The notes: generated from the letters alone by a model not told the origin. Positions 17,253 to 26,155 are shown, counted from the stretch's first letter. The stretch: DNA of 64,000 nt from Pseudomonadota bacterium (GCA_023458055.1 JAEXAW010000078.1:248001-312000); one strand, 5' to 3'. Numbers and translations are program-made.

Positions 17253-17978
17253 ATGGCAACGATAGCGATCTACAATCTCAAGGGCGGCGTTGGCAAAACG
17301 ACCATGGCGATGAACCTGGCCTGGCTGTCGGCTTATGCGAGCGGACGGCGCACCTTGGTGTGGGACCTTGATCCTCAGGCTGCCTCGACCTTTCTCCTTA
17401 GCGGAGATCGCAAGGCCAAGGGCGAGGCGCAATCGATTTTTGCGGGCGACAGCGACCCCAAAAAGCTGATCCGCCCGTCGCGCCTTGACCGGATCGACCT
17501 GTTGGCCGCCGATGCCAGTCTGCGTAGGCTCGACCAGTTGTTGTTCGAAATTGACAAGAAAAAGCGGCTCACCAAATTGATCGACGGTCTGTCCAAACAT
17601 TATGACCGCATCATCCTTGATTGCCCGCCCGGTCTTACCGAGACGACCGAGCAGGTCGTGCGCGCGGCCGATATTGTGATCGTGCCGGTCATCCCGTCTG
17701 CCTTGTCACAGCGCGCCTTTGATGAGGTGGTCGCGTTCATGGATGAAAAGAAAGCGCGGCAGGCGGCCTTGCTCCCGGTGCATTCGATGCTCGACCAGCG
17801 CCGCCGCGTGCATAAGGAGGCGCGTGAGGCAAATCCCGATTGGCCGGTCATCCCAATGGCGAGCGTGGTCGAGCAGGTTGCAAGCGAAGGTCGGCCGCTC
17901 GGGGCCCTCGCGCCCCATTCACCGGCGCACAAGGCCTATCAGTCGCTCTGGCGCGAGATTGAGGCGCGGCTGGCTTAG
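17253..17978 (+). CDS. ParA-family ATPase (orphan, MinD/ParA type)
   Basis: A 241-residue P-loop ATPase with the deviant Walker A motif KGGVGKTT (residues 10-17), WDLDPQAA as the Walker A-prime Asp segment and ILDCPPG as Walker B. ParA-like proteins position chromosomes, plasmids or protein arrays by forming gradients on DNA or membrane. No parB, parS or partner gene is adjacent, so it is not the chromosomal parAB locus; the cargo is unknown. It ends 28 bases before the readthrough end of the GGDEF/EAL gene, convergently transcribed. Confidence 0.85.
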   Translation: MATIAIYNLKGGVGKTTMAMNLAWLSAYASGRRTLVWDLDPQAASTFLLSGDRKAKGEAQSIFAGDSDPKKLIRPSRLDRIDLLAADASLRRLDQLLFEIDKKKRLTKLIDGLSKHYDRIILDCPPGLTETTEQVVRAADIVIVPVIPSALSQRAFDEVVAFMDEKKARQAALLPVHSMLDQRRRVHKEAREANPDWPVIPMASVVEQVASEGRPLGALAPHSPAHKAYQSLWREIEARLA

Positions 17979-18095
17979 GCCGGGCGCGGCCCTGCGCCCT
18001 CTTGTTCAGGATGCGTAGCCGAGGTTCAACGCATCATCGTCGGGCGGGCGGAACAGTTCGGCCGCATCATTGGCGGGCATCGGACGACCGAAATA

Positions 18096-20444
18096 TTAGC
18101 CCTGAATCTTCTTGCAGCCGAGCGCGCGGATCATCTCGACTTCAGCTTCGGTTTCTGCACCTTCTGCCGTCGTGCTCATGCCCAGGCTGTCGGCCATCGC
18201 GACGACTGCGCGGACAATGGCAAGGCTCTCCGGCTTGTTGCGGGCAGCGCCCTGGACGAAGCTACGGTCAACCTTGATCGTGCTGAAGCGGGTCCTGCGC
18301 AAATAGCCGAGCGAGGAATAACCGGTGCCGAAATCGTCGAGCGAAAGACGCAGCCCCAAACCCAGCAGTTGGTCGAGTATCTGTGCGGTTCCTCCGCCAT
18401 CGCGGATGAACACGCTCTCGGTGACTTCCAGTTCAAGGCGAGCCGGCGGCAATCCGCTCTCCGATAGGGCCGACACCACCGACTCCGCAAAGCCGGGGTC
18501 AACCAATTGTTCGGCGGACACATTGACCGCAACGCGGATATTGGACGGCCAGTTCATCGCTTCATGGCATGCGGTACGCAAGACCCATTCGCCGATCTGC
18601 CCGATCAGACGGGCATCTTCGGCAATCGGAATGAATTTGGCCGGGGACACATTACCGAGATCGGCGTTGGTCCAGCGTACCAGCGCTTCAAACCCGTCAA
18701 TCACGCCATCATGCGCGCCAACCACCGGTTGATAGTTTAGGTGAAACTCGCCGCGCTCGAGCGCCCTGCGTAGCGCGATTTCGATAACGCGGCGCTCCTC
18801 GGCCTGAACATGCAGGCCCGGTTCATAGGCATAATGATGATTGCCGCCCTTATCCTTGGAACGATAGAGCGCAAGATCGGCGCTGCGGATCAGCGTTTCG
18901 ACCGTGCGGGCATCGCGCGGCGCCACGGCAGAACCAACGCTGGCACCGATATAAAGCGTCTGGTGATCGATTTCATAGGGCCGCGACAAAGTGGTAATGA
19001 TCTGCTGCGCGAGCGTTTCCAGATAGCTCGTGTCGGGCACATCGCGCACGACGACGGCAAATTCATCGCCGCCCAGACGGCCACACAGCTCATTGTCCGA
19101 AACGACCATTTTGAGGCGGCTTGATACGGCCTCGAGCAGCCGGTCTCCAACCGGATGCCCCAGCGTATCATTGACCGCCTTGAAGCGATCAAGGTCGATC
19201 ATCATAAAAGCACAGCGGCTCTTCCATTTCGCGCTATGCTCTAGGGCTTTGGCCAGCGCTTCGTTGATCTGGAGTCGATTGGGGAGGCCGGTAAGACTGT
19301 CAAAGCGGGCCAGACGGTCGATCTTTGCGGCCGAGGCCTGTTCCAGCGTAACGTCGGAACCAACGCCGCGGAAACCCATGAAGCGCCCGTTTTCATCGAG
19401 ACGCGGGCTTGCCGACAATTCCCACCAATGGGTGTTGCCTCCAATATTCACAGGCAGCAACAGATTGGAAAAGCTCTCGCGCCGGTTGATGCGCTCGGCA
19501 AGATCATGCAGCGCCGAAGCGAAGCGACCCGATTCCCAGCTATCGCCGGCGAGCAGTTGAACCAGCGGCTTGCCTTCAATCTCGCGCGGTTCCCGACCCA
19601 GCGCGATGGCAAAACGCGGCGAGACATGGGTGAGGCGGCGGGCGGCGTCGATCTGCCACAGCCAGTCGGCGCCGCTCTCTTCAAATTCGCGCAGCAACAG
19701 GCTCACCGTTTCATTCTTTTCGACGATAGCGGTTTCGACGGTCTTGTAGCGGATGAAATCGCGCGCCGCAGAAATGCTCGCGGCCATCAAACCGGTCCCC
19801 GACAAAATCGTGACCAAGGCAATATTCGGGTAGCCGAGCAACAGCGTCATCACCGTATTGGCGATGGTCAACGTCACCGAAATCGCGAAGATCGAAGCGG
19901 GCAGCGAACTGGTACCGACCAACACGCCGACAACCATCGCGCCGGAAATGATCCAATATTGGGCGGCATGATTCCAATCGCTCTGGGGTGCAAACAGAAG
20001 CGGCGGAACCGACCAGCAGAGCCCGACTACAGCCGATAGCAGCGCATCGTTGCGGATGGCGCTCAAGGGGGCCTTGCGCACATATTCCGTCCGGTAGCGA
20101 TGGCGCATCTGCGAGAGCAACAGAGCAACGATCACCGTCACAGAGGCCCAGACAGCCAATTGCGGTAACGCAATATCATCAATGAAGATCTGGACCGTCA
20201 GGAGCAGCGCTAGCAAAGCGCCGAGTAGACGGACAAGCGAGTAGCGACCGACATCCTGGATCTGGGCTGCGCGAATCTCGTCCCATGCTTCACTCTTCCC
20301 CGCCCGAAGTCCGAGGAGGTGCAGTAACGACAATTCGCTTTCCGGTAACTGGTTTTGAAGGTCCGACGTACTCACAGGTGAATCTATACTCGTTGATTCT
20401 TTCTGAAAGGTAAGCGAGCGCTTAGAAAACGCACTAAATCCCAT
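18096..20444 (-). CDS. GGDEF/EAL membrane protein, C-terminus cut by in-frame TAA
   Basis: A 782-residue protein. About six hydrophobic segments span residues 70-225, a PAS-like domain covers about 250-370, GGDEF is at 458-462 and EAL at 586-588 with DDFGTGYSS at 703-711. GGDEF makes and EAL degrades cyclic di-GMP. Both signatures are intact, but the RxxD inhibitory site before GGDEF is absent. The frame stops at TAA (18098-18096) right after GCKKIQG; the same frame continues as YFGRPMPANDAAE and so on to a TGA at 18006-18008, adding 29 residues that match the normal end of EAL domains. So the TAA replaces a codon, most likely the usual Tyr. Either a real nonsense mutation or a sequence error. 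Confidence 0.88.
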   Translation of the reverse strand: MGFSAFSKRSLTFQKESTSIDSPVSTSDLQNQLPESELSLLHLLGLRAGKSEAWDEIRAAQIQDVGRYSLVRLLGALLALLLTVQIFIDDIALPQLAVWASVTVIVALLLSQMRHRYRTEYVRKAPLSAIRNDALLSAVVGLCWSVPPLLFAPQSDWNHAAQYWIISGAMVVGVLVGTSSLPASIFAISVTLTIANTVMTLLLGYPNIALVTILSGTGLMAASISAARDFIRYKTVETAIVEKNETVSLLLREFEESGADWLWQIDAARRLTHVSPRFAIALGREPREIEGKPLVQLLAGDSWESGRFASALHDLAERINRRESFSNLLLPVNIGGNTHWWELSASPRLDENGRFMGFRGVGSDVTLEQASAAKIDRLARFDSLTGLPNRLQINEALAKALEHSAKWKSRCAFMMIDLDRFKAVNDTLGHPVGDRLLEAVSSRLKMVVSDNELCGRLGGDEFAVVVRDVPDTSYLETLAQQIITTLSRPYEIDHQTLYIGASVGSAVAPRDARTVETLIRSADLALYRSKDKGGNHHYAYEPGLHVQAEERRVIEIALRRALERGEFHLNYQPVVGAHDGVIDGFEALVRWTNADLGNVSPAKFIPIAEDARLIGQIGEWVLRTACHEAMNWPSNIRVAVNVSAEQLVDPGFAESVVSALSESGLPPARLELEVTESVFIRDGGGTAQILDQLLGLGLRLSLDDFGTGYSSLGYLRRTRFSTIKVDRSFVQGAARNKPESLAIVRAVVAMADSLGMSTTAEGAETEAEVEMIRALGCKKIQG

Positions 20445-20471
20445 GCTTGATCAAGGCCGGGTAATTACGCG

Positions 20472-20500
20472 AAAAGCCCGCCATTATAGCGGGCTTTTTT
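20472..20500 (-). terminator. Rho-independent terminator, bidirectional shape
   Basis: Perfect 10-bp stem aaaagcccgc / gcgggctttt (20472-20481 / 20489-20498) with a 7-base loop. On the minus strand it follows the fatty acyl-AMP ligase stop by about 25 bases and separates it from the GGDEF/EAL gene. Confidence 0.85.
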
Positions 20501-20521
20501 ACGGGCGATCAGGCTGCGGGG

Positions 20522-22300
20522 TCAGGCCGCGACATCATAGGGCTGGATTTGCCCGGTGAGATATTGCTGGCGAGCCTTGGCGCGGCTCAGTTTGCCCGAG
20601 CTGGTGCGCGGCAAGGTGCGCGGCGGGACCAGTTCGACGACGCAGTTCATGCCGGTGATCGCGCGCACTTTTTCCTTGATGAGGTCACGCAATTCCGCGC
20701 GTTCCTTGTCGTCGGAGGTGCGGCACTGGACGAGCACAGCGGGGGTTTCCTCACCGCCCGGCGTAGTCACGGCAAAAGCGGCAATGTCGCCCGCCTTGAA
20801 GCCGGGAAGCTGCTCCACCGCCCATTCGATATCCTGCGGCCAGTGGTTCTTGCCGTTGATGATTATCATATCCTTGGCGCGGCCAACGATGTAGATGTAA
20901 CCATCTGACATATAACCCATATCGCCGGTGTCGAGCCAGCCATCCTTGAGGCAGGCGGCGGTCGCTTCGGGATCGCGGAAATAGCCGACCATGATCGAAG
21001 GACCACGGCACCACACTTTGCCGATGGCCTTTTCGGGCAGGATGCCGCCATCTTCGTCGCGGATTTCGACTTCCATGTCGCGCACCGGCTTGCCGCAATT
21101 GACCATCGCGCGATAGCGTTGCGGGCGGTCGTCATTGGCGGCGTGGCTTTCGCCCGCAAGTTCGGTTTCCTCGACCAGTTCGACAATGATGCCTTCGCCC
21201 GGCGGCATGATCGACACCGCCAGCGTCGCTTCGGCAAGGCCGTAGCTGGGCAAGAAGGAACGGGCGTTGAACCCGGCATCGGCGAACGCATCGACAAACG
21301 CCTGCATCACATCGGGCCGGATCATGTCCGCACCATTGCCCGCGACCCGCCAGCGCGACAGGTCGAAGCGTTCGGCAACATTGGTCTGGCTCGAAACGCG
21401 GCGCGCGCAAATGTCATAGCCGAAGGTCGGCGAATAGCTCAGCGTTGCGCCTTTGTTGCGGCTGATCATGTCGAGCCACGCCAGCGGACGACGGGCGAAA
21501 TCTTCGGTCTTGAGATAATCGGTCGAGACCTGATTGGCGACGACCGAGAGGAAACAGCCGACCAGCCCCATGTCATGATACCAGGGGAGCCAGCTGATGC
21601 AGCGGTCGCCATCGCGGACTTCGGTGCCGTGCGAATGCGCCGCGAGATTGTTAAGCAAAGCCCCATGGGTCACCGCCACGCCATGCGGGAAGCGGGTCGA
21701 GCCGGACGAATATTGCAGATAGCAGATTTCGTCTTTTTGCTGTTCGGGCAGCTTCGCCTCCGGCGCTTCGCGTTCGCCAAAGGCCGTCCAATCGAGGCCC
21801 TCGACGTCGCGCAGCTGTGCGGCAGCACCCGCCATTTCGGCAAGTTCGGGCGGGAAAAACAGGATTTTGGGGTCACAGCTTTCCAGCTGCACCTTGAGCT
21901 GGTCGATATAGGATTGCGCGCCGCCGAAGCTGGTCGGCAGCGGCAGCGGCACCGGCCAAGCACCGGCATAGACCACGCCAAAGAAGAGCGCGGCAAATTC
22001 GGGGCCGGTTTCGGCGATGAGCGCGATGCGGTCGCCCGGCTTTACGCCGTGTGCGACGAGGCGATAGGCGGTCTTGAGCGCATCGTCGCGCAATTCGCTG
22101 TAGGGGTAGGGGCGCGCCAAATTGCCGCGCGGATCGTGGAAATTGAGACCGCGCGTCCCTTGGGCGGCATAATCGAGCGCTTCGCCCAGCGTCGCGAAAT
22201 CCGAATAACGGCGCGGCAAGGCGCAATCGGTCGGCGTCGGCTCCAGCGCAACGGCCTTATTTTCAGTCTTTTCCACTACAATATCGGTCAAATCAGCCAC
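20522..22300 (-). CDS. Fatty acyl-AMP ligase (FAAL)
   Basis: A 592-residue ANL-superfamily adenylating enzyme. The ATP-binding loop is LQYSSGSTRFPHGV, the FAAL-type variant of the usual SGTTG-x-PKG motif. Other core motifs are the GYFRDPEATAA block, DGWLDTGDMGYM, the hinge GRAKDMIIINGKNHWPQDIE and the late Lys in RTSSGKLSRAKARQQY. FAALs convert free fatty acids to acyl-adenylates, often loaded onto acyl carrier proteins of polyketide or lipopeptide assembly lines. No carrier protein or synthase is adjacent here, so the acceptor is unknown. Starts at GTG with gggag upstream. Confidence 0.88.
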   Translation of the reverse strand: MADLTDIVVEKTENKAVALEPTPTDCALPRRYSDFATLGEALDYAAQGTRGLNFHDPRGNLARPYPYSELRDDALKTAYRLVAHGVKPGDRIALIAETGPEFAALFFGVVYAGAWPVPLPLPTSFGGAQSYIDQLKVQLESCDPKILFFPPELAEMAGAAAQLRDVEGLDWTAFGEREAPEAKLPEQQKDEICYLQYSSGSTRFPHGVAVTHGALLNNLAAHSHGTEVRDGDRCISWLPWYHDMGLVGCFLSVVANQVSTDYLKTEDFARRPLAWLDMISRNKGATLSYSPTFGYDICARRVSSQTNVAERFDLSRWRVAGNGADMIRPDVMQAFVDAFADAGFNARSFLPSYGLAEATLAVSIMPPGEGIIVELVEETELAGESHAANDDRPQRYRAMVNCGKPVRDMEVEIRDEDGGILPEKAIGKVWCRGPSIMVGYFRDPEATAACLKDGWLDTGDMGYMSDGYIYIVGRAKDMIIINGKNHWPQDIEWAVEQLPGFKAGDIAAFAVTTPGGEETPAVLVQCRTSDDKERAELRDLIKEKVRAITGMNCVVELVPPRTLPRTSSGKLSRAKARQQYLTGQIQPYDVAA

Positions 22301-22460
22301 CGATGATGCTCCCTTTATTCTTTTCGGTCATCGACCCGGCTTGAAATCCGGAGACAACCCTTGTCAGCATTGCATGTTGACCCCGCAGGCGGTGAAAATC
22401 CGGCCCGACTGTGGCAAGATTGTGATGCACGGCAAAAAGCCTATAACAAGCGGCATCCAC

Positions 22461-22997
22461 ATGCGAAAAAATCATATTGCCACGCCGCTCAATGAAGCCT
22501 CGCTGAATGACCTCGCGCTGTCTTATGTGTCGCGTTACGCGACCAGCCGGGCGAAGCTGTTTGCTTACCTTCAGCGCAAGCTCAGGGAGCGGGGCTGGGG
22601 CGGGGAACGGCCCGCCGATCCGGACGCGGTGGCTGACCGGATGGTGGAACTGCGCTACATCGACGATGGCGCTTATGCGGCGATGAAGGCCGATGCGATG
22701 GTGCGGCGCGGCTATGGAAAAAGGCGATTGTCCGACATTTATTTCCGGGACGGCATTGCGGAGGACGATCGCGCCGAGGCGGACCGGCTCGCCGAGGATG
22801 GGCGCTGGGATGCGGCGGTGACGTTCGCGCGCAAGAAACGGGTCGGGGCGTTTGCGCCCGCACCGCTTGACCCTGACCAGCAGCGCCGCGCGCTCGCCGC
22901 CTTCCTGCGGGCAGGGCATGATATGGCGCTTGCGCGGCTGTTGATCAGCCTTGAACCGGGCGCGGATATCGACCAATACCGCCCCGATGCCGATTAG
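22461..22997 (+). CDS. recX: RecX family regulator of RecA
   Basis: A protein of 178 residues from the ATG at 22461 (an ATG at 22425 would add 12 residues; neither has a strong ribosome site). It is built of three-helix repeats, with YVSRYATSRAKLFAYLQRKLRERGW, AVADRMVELRYIDDGAYA and GYGKRRLSDIYFRDGI as family landmarks. RecX binds RecA filaments and limits their growth. As in other alphaproteobacteria it is not next to recA; it lies upstream of the DUF192 gene, 13 bp apart, so the two are probably co-transcribed. Confidence 0.85.
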   Translation: MRKNHIATPLNEASLNDLALSYVSRYATSRAKLFAYLQRKLRERGWGGERPADPDAVADRMVELRYIDDGAYAAMKADAMVRRGYGKRRLSDIYFRDGIAEDDRAEADRLAEDGRWDAAVTFARKKRVGAFAPAPLDPDQQRRALAAFLRAGHDMALARLLISLEPGADIDQYRPDAD

Positions 22998-23010
22998 AGG
23001 AAACGCACCG

Positions 23011-23472
23011 ATGAAACGCTTGATTTCCGCCATGCTGCTGGCGCTGTTGCTCCCCTTCCTGCTGGCGGGATGCGGCGGCGGGGACGGGCTCACCCCGCTC
23101 ACCATCACGCAGGATGGCAAGGCGCACGCGTTCCGCGTCGAGGTCGCCCGCACCGGCGAGGAGCAGCAGAAAGGCCTGATGGGCCGCACCACGCTTCCCA
23201 AGGATGGCGGGATGCTGTTCCCGTTTGCAGCGCCCAAGATCGCAACCTTCTGGATGAAGAATACGCTGATCCCGCTCGACATGATCTTCATCCGCAAGGA
23301 TGGCAGCATCGACCGCATCGCCGAAAATACCGTGCCCGAATCGCTCGCGCCGGTCGCCAGCGGCGGCGAGGTTGTCGCCGTGCTCGAACTCGCCGGAGGC
23401 ACGGCGGCGGCGCTCGGCATCGACGAAAGCGCGACCGTGAGCTGGCAGGATGGCGGGGCGAAGCGTCCATAA
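23011..23472 (+). CDS. DUF192 family lipoprotein
   Basis: A 153-residue protein starting at 23011 with agagga 8 bases upstream. A lipoprotein signal (LLPFLLAGC, Cys about 20) precedes a DUF192 beta-barrel domain with the family blocks RTGEEQQKGLMGRTTL, GGMLFPF, ATFWMKNTLIPLDMIFI and AVLELAGGTAAALGI. The family function is unknown, though it is widespread in envelope and archaeal proteomes. Placed between recX and NDUFA12. Confidence 0.88.
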   Translation: MKRLISAMLLALLLPFLLAGCGGGDGLTPLTITQDGKAHAFRVEVARTGEEQQKGLMGRTTLPKDGGMLFPFAAPKIATFWMKNTLIPLDMIFIRKDGSIDRIAENTVPESLAPVASGGEVVAVLELAGGTAAALGIDESATVSWQDGGAKRP

Positions 23473-23522
23473 GCATAATAGGGTCTTGCGGGCGGCAGGG
23501 GTAAGGCGCTAAGCGCCGCCCT

Positions 23523-23939
23523 ATGGGATTGCTTGGCAAGATATTCACCTGGTGGGATGGCGCGACCATCGGCACCTTGTTCTACACCTGGCGCAAAGGC
23601 AGCGGTGTCGGCGAAGATGCGCTCGGCAACCGTTATTATCAGGGCGCCAACGGCCGTCGCTGGGTGGTGTATAAAGGCAGCAATGATGCAAGCCGGGTTC
23701 CGCCCGAATGGCATAGCTGGCTCCACCATCAGATCGAGCCGACACCCGAAGATGCGCCCGCATCGGTGATGCCGCCGCAGCGCCGCTGGGAGCGCCCTGC
23801 GACCGGCAACCTCACCGGCACCAACCTTGCCTATCGTCCGCCCGGCGCGCTCGAAGCGGGCGGGGTGCGCGCGGTTGCAACCGGCGACTATGAAGCCTGG
23901 ACGCCCGAGGGCGAGGCATCGAGCATCGGTCGCGCATGA
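23523..23939 (+). CDS. NDUFA12-type complex I accessory subunit
   Basis: A 138-residue protein with the family block MGLLGKIFTWWDG and the middle DALGNRYYQG, RRWVVYKG, then RVPPEWHSWLHH. NDUFA12 (B17.2) is a supernumerary subunit of the mitochondrial and alphaproteobacterial NADH:quinone oxidoreductase, on the matrix/cytoplasmic side. Length is normal. Its stop overlaps the DUF2155 start by 4 bp (ATGA), a gene order conserved in sphingomonads. Confidence 0.93.
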   Translation: MGLLGKIFTWWDGATIGTLFYTWRKGSGVGEDALGNRYYQGANGRRWVVYKGSNDASRVPPEWHSWLHHQIEPTPEDAPASVMPPQRRWERPATGNLTGTNLAYRPPGALEAGGVRAVATGDYEAWTPEGEASSIGRA

Positions 23940-24643
23940 CCCGCTTGAAACCGGCACTGATGGCAGGGCTGCTCCTGCCGCTTGCCGCCTGTAGCGGCGC
24001 GGACGGGGACGCCGAAAAAGCGTCGGGCAACACCGATTCAACGCCCGTAGTCCTGTCCAAAAAGGACGAGGTCAAGGATGTCGAGGGGGGCCTCGAAGGC
24101 ACCACGCCGATGGCCCAGCGCGTCGCCGTGATCGGCCTGTTGAACAAGCGCAACGGCATTGTGCGTAACCTTGAAATGAAGCCGGGCGAATCCATCCGCG
24201 TTGGCCGTGCCGTGGTGCGCCTGCGTGCCTGCGAACAAGCCCCGGCTTGGGAAATGCCCGCAGATACCGGCGCGTTCGTCCAACTCCTCACGCTCGAACG
24301 TGATGGCAAATGGAAGCGTAGCTTTTCCGGCTGGCTGTTCCGCGAACGGCCCGAATTGAACGTCGTGCAGCATCCGATTTACGATGTCATCGTCAAAAGC
24401 TGCCAGATGACCACACCCGGCGGTGGCCCGGCGGTGAAGCCCGGCGATGTGACCGATGAGGAGCGTGAAGGACTGGCCGGGGTCGAAGGTGAACCCGGTA
24501 GCGTCAATCCGCCTGCCAGGAGCGCGTCGAGCGCCGACCAGTCGCCCGCCACCAAACCGGCAGCGGCCAAATCGGACACGCCAAAATCGGCACCCAAATC
24601 CGCCGACAAAGCCGGAAACACGCCCGAACCCAAGGCCAATTGA
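23936..24643 (+). CDS. DUF2155 lipoprotein with low-complexity tail
   Basis: A 235-residue protein. Lipobox LPLAAC puts the acylated Cys at 19. The DUF2155 core is about residues 60-157, with QRVAVIGLLNKRNGI, SIRVGRAVVRLRACE and SFSGWLFRERPELNVVQHP. After it come about 75 residues rich in Ala, Pro, Ser and Lys. The last 88 codons (from 24379) lie antisense to the 3' end of aat. The function of DUF2155 is unknown; it commonly sits between NDUFA12 and aat in alphaproteobacteria. Confidence 0.85.
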   Translation: MTRLKPALMAGLLLPLAACSGADGDAEKASGNTDSTPVVLSKKDEVKDVEGGLEGTTPMAQRVAVIGLLNKRNGIVRNLEMKPGESIRVGRAVVRLRACEQAPAWEMPADTGAFVQLLTLERDGKWKRSFSGWLFRERPELNVVQHPIYDVIVKSCQMTTPGGGPAVKPGDVTDEEREGLAGVEGEPGSVNPPARSASSADQSPATKPAAAKSDTPKSAPKSADKAGNTPEPKAN

Positions 24644-25248
24644 AGCCGTGCCAGATAGTCCGCGCGGCTGATCTCAATCGCCCCTAACGAGGCGAGATGG
24701 TCGGTGATGAACTGGCAGTCGAGCAGCGTAAATCCACCCGCATTCAGCCGCGCAACCAGCCAGGCAAGCGCCAGCTTTGACGTGTTATCCGCCCGGCTGA
24801 ACATGCTTTCGCCAAAAAAGGCGCGGCCGAGCGCGAGGCCATAAAGCCCGCCGACAAGGCGCGGCTCGCCGCCCGTTTCCACCGCGCTATCATCCCACAC
24901 CTCGACGCTATGCGCAGCCCCAAGTGCGTGGAGCACGACAAACGCCTCTTCGATGCTGTGGTTGATCCAGGTCGTTGGGCGGTCGGGCGCGCTTTCGGCG
25001 CAAAGCGTGATGACCTGGCGAAAGGCGGTGTCAGTGGTGACGCGATAGCGATCCGATACCAACAGCTTACGCAGCGATTTCGACAGGTGGAACCCGTCGA
25101 GCGGGAGGATCCCGCGCGTTCTGGGCTCGACCCAATAGACCTCGTCATCGCCGCGATCATCCGACATCGGAAACACGCCCATGGCATAGGCGCGCATGAG
25201 GAGCAGGGGGTCGAGCCGGAGAGGGTCGGGGGATTGCGGTTGCGACAT
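24379..25248 (-). CDS. aat: Leucyl/phenylalanyl-tRNA--protein transferase
   Basis: A 289-residue enzyme that attaches Leu or Phe to N-terminal Arg/Lys of proteins, feeding the N-end-rule ClpS/ClpAP pathway. Family blocks are RAYAMGVFPMS, VYWVEPRTRGILPL, FHLSKSLRK, TWINHSIEEAF, LVGGLYGLALGRAFFGESMFSR and LLDCQFITDHLASLGA. It is longer than the usual 230-250 residues because a Pro/Ser/Ala-rich insert precedes the last residues GVVIWQLLTMTS, which resemble the normal C-terminus of sphingomonad Aat. Thus the 265-bp antisense overlap with DUF2155 appears genuine at both ends. Confidence 0.92.
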   Translation of the reverse strand: MSQPQSPDPLRLDPLLLMRAYAMGVFPMSDDRGDDEVYWVEPRTRGILPLDGFHLSKSLRKLLVSDRYRVTTDTAFRQVITLCAESAPDRPTTWINHSIEEAFVVLHALGAAHSVEVWDDSAVETGGEPRLVGGLYGLALGRAFFGESMFSRADNTSKLALAWLVARLNAGGFTLLDCQFITDHLASLGAIEISRADYLARLQLALGSGVFPALSADLGADFGVSDLAAAGLVAGDWSALDALLAGGLTLPGSPSTPASPSRSSSVTSPGFTAGPPPGVVIWQLLTMTS

Positions 25249-25337
25249 AATCTTGCTTCTATCGCGTCGTGCGCTTCAAGAAAATTACAAAATTTGCAGA
25301 GCCGTCAAAAGCCGCGGAAAAGCTGGATTTTGTCATT

Positions 25338-25377
25338 CTTACGTTCCTAAAGTTCATAGATTTCGAGCAATTTTTTG
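25338..25377 (+). repeat. Dispersed 40-bp element, copy 2
   Basis: Near-identical to 9636-9675 (see that entry). It lies about 90 bases upstream of aat on the opposite strand and 20 bases beyond the stop of the next minus-strand gene. Confidence 0.75.
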
Positions 25378-25396
25378 TAGGATTTCGCGAGGGGGC

Positions 25397-26155
25397 CTAG
25401 TCCTCCCGCGCGGCCTTGCTGTCGATGCGGGGCGCGACGCCGAAATAATAGGGATATTCGGCGTTGCGCCGTTCAAATCTGGCCAGTTCTTCCTCCGCCG
25501 TCATGGTCTCCTGCGCAATCTGCTCGCGGGCACGGCGCTGCATCTCTTTCTTGCGCATGGCTTTGCGCTCGCGTTCGAGCGCGCGGTGATAGGCCTCCGC
25601 CTCGTCGCGCTCTTCATCACCGGCTTTCCACTCGGCGAGGCCAAGACGGCAACGGATCGACCCCTCCCAATTTTCAAGCCGCATCCGATATTCTTCAAGC
25701 TCGTTATATTCGCGCGTAATATCGTCAGGATCGCCCGTTGGCTTGCGCGACAGGCTGTTGAGCACCGCGATCAGCGGCCCGGCATTCCAGCGATGTTCGG
25801 TGCCGATCCTGCGCCCGTGATAAAAACGCGGCACCCATTCGCCGTCCTCGAAACGGTGCATGATCCGCTCGCGGGTGCGCTCGAGGCCAGCCCGTGAGGC
25901 CCGGTCCCAGGCGACCGAAAAGCTCTGCGCGCCGAGCTTGTCGCGCAAGGCATAGGCGGAGCGCGGCGTTTTGCCGACGCATCTCGCCGCCGCCTTGACC
26001 GATCCAGAACGCGCGAGTTCGCGAATGAACAGGCGCTGGTCATAGCTTGACCAGCCATTGGCGCGGCGGCGTTCGGGAACCCAGGGGGTGAAAGCGGGCA
26101 CCGGATCACCTTCCGGCGTAAAGGCTAACGGATCGCGGGCGCTGGTCTTGGGCAT
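25397..26155 (-). CDS. Hypothetical protein with N-terminal helix-turn-helix-like segment
   Basis: A 252-residue protein from the ATG at 26155 (MPKTSARDP); an upstream in-frame Met would add 17 atypical residues. Residues about 33-85 (DQRLFIRELARSGSVKAAARCVGKTPRSAYALRDK) look like a helix-turn-helix of the kind seen in phage terminase small subunits and Trp-repressor-like domains. The C-terminal half is highly charged and helical, probably coiled coil (about 160-230, many Glu, Arg and Lys). No catalytic motif is visible. DNA binding is inferred. Transcribed towards aat. Confidence 0.65.
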   Translation of the reverse strand: MPKTSARDPLAFTPEGDPVPAFTPWVPERRRANGWSSYDQRLFIRELARSGSVKAAARCVGKTPRSAYALRDKLGAQSFSVAWDRASRAGLERTRERIMHRFEDGEWVPRFYHGRRIGTEHRWNAGPLIAVLNSLSRKPTGDPDDITREYNELEEYRMRLENWEGSIRCRLGLAEWKAGDEERDEAEAYHRALERERKAMRKKEMQRRAREQIAQETMTAEEELARFERRNAEYPYYFGVAPRIDSKAARED

